A stretch of 40,174 bases of DNA from contig JAUSAZ010000156.1 in NCBI GenBank assembly GCA_030652255.1, positions 1-40,174 of the forward strand, in the 5' to 3' direction. Shown in pieces: positions 34,723 through 40,174 of this stretch; within the stretch, counting starts at the first letter, position 1; each line of letters starts with the position of its first letter. Source of the DNA: Myxococcales bacterium (GTDB lineage Bacteria > Myxococcota_A > Polyangia > Polyangiales > Ga0077539). The position numbers and the translations under genes are program-made. Under the pieces are notes generated by a model, which saw nothing but the letters and a program-made list of their open reading frames with translations, did not search any database and was not told the origin of the DNA.

Positions 34723-36030
34723 ATGTTCGTCGCCCGCCGCTCCGCCCCGCTGCTGGCCCTCGCGCTGCTCTCGGGCGCCGCGGGATGCTCCCCTGCCGAG
34801 CACGCTACCCGCGCCGTACAGGGCATCGCGGGCGGGGTCCCCGACACCACCCACACCGACGTCGTCGGCATCGCGATCATCCGGGGCGGCCTCGGCACCT
34901 GCACCGGCTCGCTCATCGCGCCGACGCTGGTGCTCACCGCGCGGCACTGCGTCTCGCACGTCGCCGAAGGGGGCGTCGTCTGCGCGGACACCACCATCGG
35001 CGGCGTCGCGCGCACCACCACCCGCACCGAGGAGACCTATCCCGCGGTCGCGTTTCGCGTGACCGCCGACCCCGCGATCACCTTCAGCTCGCGCTTCACG
35101 ACGGTCGCGGAGGTGCTCACGCCGCCCGACTCGACGGACGCGCCCCTCTGCGGCAACGACATCGCCCTGCTGCGCCTCTCCGCCCCGATCGCCGGGGCGC
35201 GCCTCATCCGCCCGCGGCTCGACCTCGCGCCCGACACCACCGAGCACTTCACCGCCAGCGGCTACGGCGGCACCACCCAGCAGGGCGACGGCACGGGCCA
35301 GCGCCGCATGCGCGAGGGTCTCCAGGTGCGCTTCGTCGGCCGCGCGGTCACCCGCGGCGTCGTGGTGCTCGAAGACCGCGAGTGGCTCGCCGACACCGGC
35401 ACCTGCCGCGGCGACTCCGGGGGCCCCGCCATCGACGAGCTCGGCGAGGTCTTCGGCGTGCTCTCGCGCGGGGCCGCGACCACCTGCGACTCGCCGATCT
35501 ACACGCGGGTCGACTCCTTCAGCGAGTGGATCCGCGAGCAGGCCGCGCGCGCCGCCGACCTCGCGGGCTACGCGCCGCCCGCGTGGGTGCCCGTGCCCGA
35601 GGAGCGCTTCGGCGCGCAGGGCGAGGGCTGCGCGTCGGGGTCGCAGTGCGACACCACGCTGGCGTGCCTGCCTACGGGCGTCGCGCGCGAGTGCACGGTC
35701 ACCGACTGCGAGGGCTGCCCCGAGGGCTGGCTCTGCAACGACGAGGGCAACCGCTGCGTGCGCGACCCGAGCACCATCCCCCCGCCGCCCGTCGACGCCG
35801 GGACGACGGCTCCTGCGGATGCGGGCGCGGCGGCTCCCGTAGACGCGGGCGCACCCGAGGTCGCGGAGACGGGCGTCCCGCAGGAGGGGGCGGCGCGCAC
35901 CGCGTCGGCGGACTCGGGCTGCGGCGTGGGGCGGGTCGGCGGGCGCCGCGCCGACGGCCTGGGGCTCATGCTCATCGGGGCCATCGGGCTCGCGCTGCGC
36001 CGCCGCCGTGGGCGCCCGACGAGGTCCTGA
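34723..36030 (+). CDS. trypsin-like serine protease with MYXO-CTERM-like tail
   Basis: 435 residues. It begins with a lipobox-like signal (LLSGAAGC), and ATG 34723 follows GGAGG by 11 nt. The S1 domain (about 35-280) has a complete triad: H75 in TARHCVS, D146 in GNDIALLRL and S232 in CRGDSGGP. A Cys-rich block (CASGSQCDTTLACLPT, CEGCPEGWLC) and a Pro/Ala/Thr linker follow. The end (about 395-435) has GCGVGRVGG, a hydrophobic stretch LGLMLIGAIGLAL and RRRRGR, the layout of a MYXO-CTERM sorting signal recognised by myxosortase. The protein is therefore probably exported and surface attached. Followed by the cyclase gene 92 nt away. Confidence 0.85.
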   Translation: MFVARRSAPLLALALLSGAAGCSPAEHATRAVQGIAGGVPDTTHTDVVGIAIIRGGLGTCTGSLIAPTLVLTARHCVSHVAEGGVVCADTTIGGVARTTTRTEETYPAVAFRVTADPAITFSSRFTTVAEVLTPPDSTDAPLCGNDIALLRLSAPIAGARLIRPRLDLAPDTTEHFTASGYGGTTQQGDGTGQRRMREGLQVRFVGRAVTRGVVVLEDREWLADTGTCRGDSGGPAIDELGEVFGVLSRGAATTCDSPIYTRVDSFSEWIREQAARAADLAGYAPPAWVPVPEERFGAQGEGCASGSQCDTTLACLPTGVARECTVTDCEGCPEGWLCNDEGNRCVRDPSTIPPPPVDAGTTAPADAGAAAPVDAGAPEVAETGVPQEGAARTASADSGCGVGRVGGRRADGLGLMLIGAIGLALRRRRGRPTRS

Positions 36031-36122
36031 GCTCGCAGGGCGTCCCCTGGCGTCGACCGCGCGGACGTCGGCGGCACGTAGTTGGGCAAACTGAGCGCGA
36101 TGCTCCACGATCGGCGCCACCG

Positions 36123-38012
36123 ATGAGGCGATACGAGTCCAAGGGTCGGCGCACCTTCGGCGCGCGGCGCGACGCGGTGTGGGCCATCGTCGCCGACACC
36201 AACCGGATGAACCGCGCGGCCGGCAACGTGCCCGCCCGCTACGCATGGCGCGAGGTCGACGGCCGGCGGGAGTACGTCGCGTCGGCGCGCGACATGGGCC
36301 AGACCATCGAGTGGGTCGAGCCCCCGTACCAGTGGATCGAAGGGGAGTTCATCGAGAGCGAGCGGCGCTTCGTGACGGGGCCTGCGAGCGGGGCCTTCTT
36401 CAACGTGCGGCTCACCCCGGTGGAGGGCGGCACCGGGTGCGAGCTCTCCATGGGCTTCGAGGGCGAGGGGCCGCTCCTCGGGGCGGTGGGCTGGGCCGTG
36501 CGCCTGCGGCACCGCGCGGCGCTCCAGCGGGCGCTCACGGCGGTGGGCGCGGCGCTCGCGCGGGGGGAGAGCCTCGCGGGGGACGCCAGCGAGCCGGCGA
36601 CGGTGCGCGCGCGACGGATGCTCACCGTGGGCTACGACCCGGTGAGCTCGGGGCCGCGCACGCCGGTGGACGCCGCGGCGCTCGCGGTGCGGCTCGATCG
36701 GCTGGCGCGCGAGGGCGTGGACGCCGGGCTGCGGGAGAAGCTCGGCGCGTGGCTCTCCGAGCGACCCGACGAGGAGGTCGCGCAGATGCGGCCCTTCGAG
36801 CTGGCAGACGTGTGGGGGGTCGACCGTCGGGCGGCGCTGAGCTTGTTCCTGCGGGCGACGCGCGCGGGCCTGGTCGACCTGCGCTGGCAGGTGAACTGCC
36901 CCGTGTGCCGGGTGTCCGCGCAGGTCGCCGAGGGCCTCTCGGAGGTGGGCAGCCGGGTGCACTGCTCGGCCTGCGACGTGTCCTACGGGGTGGACTTCGG
37001 GCGCTACGTCGAGGCGGTGTTCCAGAGCAGCCCGGCGCTGCGGCGGGTGGTGCCCGCGGTGTTCTGCGCGGCGTCGCCCTCGTGGCGGCCGCACGTCTTC
37101 GCGCAGCTCACCCTCGCTCCTGGCGGGGCGCGCACCGAGACCGCGGCGCTGCCCCTCGGCGAGCTCCACGCCCGCGCGCTGCGCCACGTCGGCGGCGCGG
37201 ACGTCACCCTCGAGCACGCCCCGGCGACGCTCGCCATCGCGCTCTCGGATGAGGGTGTGACGATGGCCGCCGGGGGTCGCTCCGAGGACGGGCGCACGGA
37301 GCTGCGGGTCACGTCGAGCGCGAGCGCCCCGCGCACGCTGCTGATCGAGCGATCGGGGTGGAGCGCGGCGCAGGTGTCGGGCGCCGTCGTGGCGTCGTTT
37401 CCGGACTTCCTCGACCTCTTCGCGACCGAGGCCCCGGCCACCGGCGTGGAGCTCACCATCGGTCACCTCACGGTGCTCTTCAGCGACCTCACGGGCTCGA
37501 CGGCGCTCTACGAGCGGGTCGGCGACGCGAGGGCCTTCGCGCTCGTCGAGGAGCACTTCACGCTGATGGCGTCGGTCATCGCGCGCCACGAGGGCGCGGT
37601 GGTGAAGACCATGGGCGACGCGGTGATGGCGACCTTCCCCTCGACGGCGCACGGGGTGCGGGCGGCGCTGGAGATGGTGCGCGTGCACGACGAGCGACAG
37701 GGTGCGCTGGGGCTCGGGGTGAAGATCGGGGTGCACACCGGCGCCTGCCTCGCGGTGCGCGCCAACGAGCGGCTGGATTTCTTCGGCGGCACCGTGAACC
37801 TCGCCGCGAGGCTCCAGGCGCAGGCCCGGGCGAGCGAGGTGGTGCTGACGGAGGAGACGGCGCGCGAGCCCTTGGTGCGGGCGCTTATCGGAGCGCTTCC
37901 GGAGCGGGCCTTCGAGGCGCGGCTGAAGGGCATCGAGGCGGCCCAGCGGCTGGTGGGGGTCGACGCGCGCGGGCCTACTGCACCCGCTCCTGGCAGTGGC
38001 CCTCGCCGTTGA
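36123..38012 (+). CDS. class III adenylate/guanylate cyclase with SRPBCC and zinc-ribbon regions
   Basis: 629 residues from ATG 36123. Residues 1 to about 140 form an SRPBCC/START-like domain (FGARRDAVWAIVADTNRMN, GGTGCELSMGF). A helical segment (about 175-255) is followed by a C-x2-C ... C-x2-C ribbon (NCPVCRVSAQ, HCSACDVSYG) within the DUF5939-type region. The catalytic domain (about 440-600) has the metal Asp in LFSDLTGST, KTMGDAVMATF and NLAARLQ motifs of class III cyclases, which make cAMP or cGMP. The substrate-selecting residues were not resolved. The 3' end overlaps the minus-strand lipoprotein gene by 38 nt (37975-38012). No ribosome-binding site precedes the ATG. Confidence 0.88.
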   Translation: MRRYESKGRRTFGARRDAVWAIVADTNRMNRAAGNVPARYAWREVDGRREYVASARDMGQTIEWVEPPYQWIEGEFIESERRFVTGPASGAFFNVRLTPVEGGTGCELSMGFEGEGPLLGAVGWAVRLRHRAALQRALTAVGAALARGESLAGDASEPATVRARRMLTVGYDPVSSGPRTPVDAAALAVRLDRLAREGVDAGLREKLGAWLSERPDEEVAQMRPFELADVWGVDRRAALSLFLRATRAGLVDLRWQVNCPVCRVSAQVAEGLSEVGSRVHCSACDVSYGVDFGRYVEAVFQSSPALRRVVPAVFCAASPSWRPHVFAQLTLAPGGARTETAALPLGELHARALRHVGGADVTLEHAPATLAIALSDEGVTMAAGGRSEDGRTELRVTSSASAPRTLLIERSGWSAAQVSGAVVASFPDFLDLFATEAPATGVELTIGHLTVLFSDLTGSTALYERVGDARAFALVEEHFTLMASVIARHEGAVVKTMGDAVMATFPSTAHGVRAALEMVRVHDERQGALGLGVKIGVHTGACLAVRANERLDFFGGTVNLAARLQAQARASEVVLTEETAREPLVRALIGALPERAFEARLKGIEAAQRLVGVDARGPTAPAPGSGPRR

Positions 38013-38847
38013 AGTGACCCACCGTCGCGGAGATGGCCGTGACGAAGTCGCGCAGGGTGCGCACGCGGCCCATGTCTCCGCCGCCGTACTGCGTCGACGG
38101 GAGCGTGGTGAGCTCGACCCGGGCGAGCTCCTCGAGGGTGACGGTCCCGTCGCCGTCGCCGAGGGGGGCGACGTCGGCGTCGGCGATGGCCTGGAAGCGC
38201 AGCCGCGCGCTCTCGGACTGGAGGTCGTCGTAGAAGAAGTGATCGCCGTGGAGGGTGATCTGCGCGTCGACGTTGCCGCCGGAGGGCACGGCCAGGCCGA
38301 GGGAGTCGTCGGCGTTGGAGCAGGGCGCGTAGGTGATGCCCTGGGTGAAGCCCCAGCGGAAGCGCACCGTGGCGCCCATGCGGGTGCCTTCGCCCTCGAC
38401 GTAGATGCCGTATCCGCCGGTCTGCATGAGGGTGAGGTCGGCCGCCGTGGCGTTGCCCGGGGTGGACGCCGCGGTGGCGGGGGCGATGCGGTACGACACG
38501 CGGTCCATGCGCCGCGAGGGAACGCCGGTGATGCGCCCCACGACGAAGGGCGTGGCGGTGGTCTTGAGGTCGTAGACGCGCATCGGGGCGAGGGCGCCGC
38601 CCGCGGTGCCGTCAGAGGCGGCGACGGTGAAGTCGCCGAGGTTCACCAGGAAGCGGGTGTAGCGGACGGTCCAGGCCTCCTCGATGCCGGCTTCGGCGCC
38701 CATGACGGGGGGAATGCGGTCGGCGATGTAGTCCTCGCCCCAGATGGAGACCGACACCGTACCGGGAGAGGTCCCGGCGCTGTCGCTGCCGCAGCCGAGC
38801 GCCGTGGCGAGGGCGAGGAGCGCCGCGGGAGGCATGATCTTGAACAT
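37975..38847 (-). CDS. lipoprotein with EF-hand-like loop, unknown function
   Basis: 290 residues; lipobox ATALGC. The middle (about 40-190) is beta-rich with IWGEDYIADRIPPVMG, NLGDFTVAASDG, MRVYDLKTTATPFVVG and RFRWGFTQGITYAPC. About residues 200-250 contain TLHGDHFFYDDL followed by ADADVAPLGDGDGTVTLEEL, the last resembling a calcium-binding loop with DxDG spacing. I recognise no family. It is the second gene of a two-gene minus-strand unit with the next lipoprotein (76-nt gap), suggesting a joint role. Its 3' end overlaps the convergent cyclase gene. Confidence 0.62.
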   Translation of the reverse strand: MFKIMPPAALLALATALGCGSDSAGTSPGTVSVSIWGEDYIADRIPPVMGAEAGIEEAWTVRYTRFLVNLGDFTVAASDGTAGGALAPMRVYDLKTTATPFVVGRITGVPSRRMDRVSYRIAPATAASTPGNATAADLTLMQTGGYGIYVEGEGTRMGATVRFRWGFTQGITYAPCSNADDSLGLAVPSGGNVDAQITLHGDHFFYDDLQSESARLRFQAIADADVAPLGDGDGTVTLEELARVELTTLPSTQYGGGDMGRVRTLRDFVTAISATVGHFNGEGHCQERVQ

Positions 38848-38923
38848 CGTGTCACTGCCTTTCGAGAGCTGTCTGTCGTGGGTGGTCGGGGGTGGATGAG
38901 GGGCTGTTGGTTTGAGGGGGTGA

Positions 38924-39712
38924 CTAGCGGGCGCCGGAGTCGGCGGCGGCGGCGGCGGTCCAGACGAAGGTGAATCCGCTGGCGGCGGGGGCGGTGCGGG
39001 TGACGGCGTTGAAGGCCTGGCCCTCGGTGAGGGTCACGACGGCGTCGGGGTCGGCGGGGGAGGGGATGGTGGAGAAGTCGGCGCGGTCGATCCAGGCGCC
39101 GATGTCGACGGTGATGTCCCAGCGACCCGACTGGTTCATGTCGCCGCGGGCGGGGATGCCCTGGACCGCCTGGGTGAGCACCGGGGCGCAGTCGAAGCGC
39201 ACGGTGCGGCCGTCCTTCGTGGCCGACCCGCTCACGTAGAGCGTGCCGCCGCGGAGGCTGGCGGCGTCGGCGAGGGAGCCTTCGGCGGGGCGCAGCTCGA
39301 TGGCCGCGGACTGGGCGAGGCCCGTCACACCGTTGCCCTGCGGGAGGGGGGTGCCGTCGGGGCGGAGCAGGTCGACGACGCGGCGGGCGGTGATGTCGGC
39401 GAGGGCCTCGCCCGCGACGTAGTGGCCGGGGTGGGCGTAGGCCACGGAGACCCCGAGCAGGCGATCGAAGAAGGTGCGGCCGAAGAGCGCGGCGCCCTCG
39501 TACCAGCGGAGCGGACCGAGCGCGATGCGGGCCTCGGTGAGGGTGATCTGCCAGCCGGTGGAGCTGGTGCGCACGGCGCCGGCGCCGCGCACGACGGCGT
39601 CGACGGTGATGCGGGTGCGGCCGGTGCTGTCGTCGCCGCAGTGGGTGGCCGCGAGGGAGAGCAGCGCACCGAGCAGGGGAGCGATCACGGCGGGGTGACG
39701 GAGGTGATGCAT
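38924..39712 (-). CDS. lipoprotein of unknown function, partner of the 37975 gene
   Basis: 262 residues from ATG 39712; lipobox SLAATHC. The frame is open further upstream without a convincing start. Residues 35-245 are a beta-rich domain: TGWQITLTEARIALGPL, a His-rich AYAHPGHYVAGEALAD, RRVVDLLRPDG, SAAIELRPAEG and GRWDITVDIGAWIDRADF. The final 20 residues are Ala/Asp-rich. I do not recognise the family. Its position 76 nt before the other lipoprotein indicates an operon; His-rich and Asp-rich loops may bind metal, but this is inference. Confidence 0.6.
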   Translation of the reverse strand: MHHLRHPAVIAPLLGALLSLAATHCGDDSTGRTRITVDAVVRGAGAVRTSSTGWQITLTEARIALGPLRWYEGAALFGRTFFDRLLGVSVAYAHPGHYVAGEALADITARRVVDLLRPDGTPLPQGNGVTGLAQSAAIELRPAEGSLADAASLRGGTLYVSGSATKDGRTVRFDCAPVLTQAVQGIPARGDMNQSGRWDITVDIGAWIDRADFSTIPSPADPDAVVTLTEGQAFNAVTRTAPAASGFTFVWTAAAAADSGAR

Positions 39713-39934
39713 CGGGGCCTTTGCGAGGCAGAACCGTCGAGGGGGGAGAGCCAGGCGCACGAGCGGGATACGTCGTGGCACCCGAATCAGATGTGTAACA
39801 CCGTCGTCGGGAGGGGCGCCAGCGGGTGTTGGGGAGACCTCACCCCCATCCCCTCTCCATGAATGGTTCACTTCGGGACACATCTCCCGAAACGGCTTGT
39901 TTCCAGGCACTTCGCGGCGGTGCAATCCGTCGCA

Positions 39935-40161
39935 CGTCGCCGGGGTTCGGGCGTTGGCCCTCACCCCGGGCAATAACAGGGTGGCGCCCCGGACATTGTC
40001 CGGGGCTTACCGGACCGGAACGCGCTCGACCTTCCGGAAGGTGCAGGCGACGAGCAACAGATTGCAGGGGATCGGCGTCCCTGTTCGACAGCCCCGGACA
40101 TTGTCCGGGGCGCCCCTTGTTATTGCCCGGGGTGAGGGCCAACGCCCGAACCCCGGCGACG
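39935..40161. repeat. 227-bp element with about 72-bp inverted-repeat arms
   Basis: Left arm 39935-40007 and right arm 40090-40161 are near-perfect inverted copies. They agree over the outer 44 nt and most of the rest, differing by a few bases and one indel near 39979. The 82-nt centre (40008-40089) is unlike either. Each arm ends in the same 21-nt near-perfect palindrome, with half site GCCCCGGACA, at 39986-40006 and 40091-40111. A transcript would form a long hairpin. The structure suggests a miniature inverted-repeat element or a REP-like repeat. Confidence 0.8.
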
Positions 40162-40174
40162 CGCCATGGCTTGC

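Noticed and set aside
39840..40142. 100-codon minus-strand ORF across the inverted repeat
   Set aside because: It spans both arms and the centre of the repeat and reads as repeat-derived sequence without a ribosome-binding site.

Overview
The window is very GC-rich DNA from a bacterium most likely in the Myxococcota (Polyangia, Sandaracinus- or Sorangium-like). This is inferred from the strong G/C third-position bias, the many short-lived lipoproteins with Asp-Ala-Gly/Pro linkers, a MopE-like Cys-rich lipoprotein, a trypsin-like protease with a MYXO-CTERM-like tail, an FHA/sigma-54 activator, and many GTG/TTG or leaderless starts. No phylogenetic search was possible, so the assignment is by eye.

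Layout. 1-4290 is the right end of an integrated element: degraded transposase relics on both strands (1-1774), a protein with two ribbon-helix-helix-like segments (1874-2647), an excisionase-like helix-turn-helix protein (2644-3207) and a tyrosine integrase (2870-4177) abutting the 3' end of a tRNA-Gly(CCC) gene (4219-4290, minus), the probable attachment site. 4393-11933 is chromosomal: a low-complexity basic/acidic protein, an M19-type dipeptidase with a changed metal ligand, a membrane protein, a TonB-like anchored protein, an L,D-transpeptidase lipoprotein and a Uma2 nuclease-fold protein. 12331-14811 carries a thiolase and a LeuA/homocitrate-synthase-like enzyme. 14823-17684 holds a coupled PDZ/M15-like pair and a divergent CPBP membrane protease. 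17760-22595 is a tight plus-strand run: DEAD-box helicase with a DbpA-type RNA-binding domain, rpe, FHA-sigma54 regulator and a DUF2490-like outer-membrane protein, the last three overlapping by 4 nt each. 22616-26866 holds a desaturase with an unusual C-terminal repeat tail, a YihQ-like GH31 lipoprotein and a lipoprotein of unknown function.

27051-28024 is the most novel-looking unit: a 41-codon peptide gene with its own ribosome-binding site, whose stop overlaps the start of a 2-oxoglutarate/Fe(II) oxygenase (ATGA). It looks like a peptide and its modifying enzyme, but that is inference. It is followed by an atypical ffh (28215-29918), three surface or secreted proteins (CBM9-like lipoprotein, MopE-like lipoprotein, PQQ-type sugar dehydrogenase), a trypsin-like protease, a class III cyclase with SRPBCC and zinc-ribbon regions, and a pair of lipoproteins on the minus strand (37975-39712). 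The window ends in a 227-bp element with about 72-bp inverted-repeat arms (39935-40161).

A further cross-window pattern is a TAnnnT -10-like hexamer ending 6-9 nt before the start codon of seven genes (1874, 6662, 11085, 16446, 17760, 23856, 25994), suggesting frequent leaderless transcription. All functional calls come from reading motifs; none was checked against a database.
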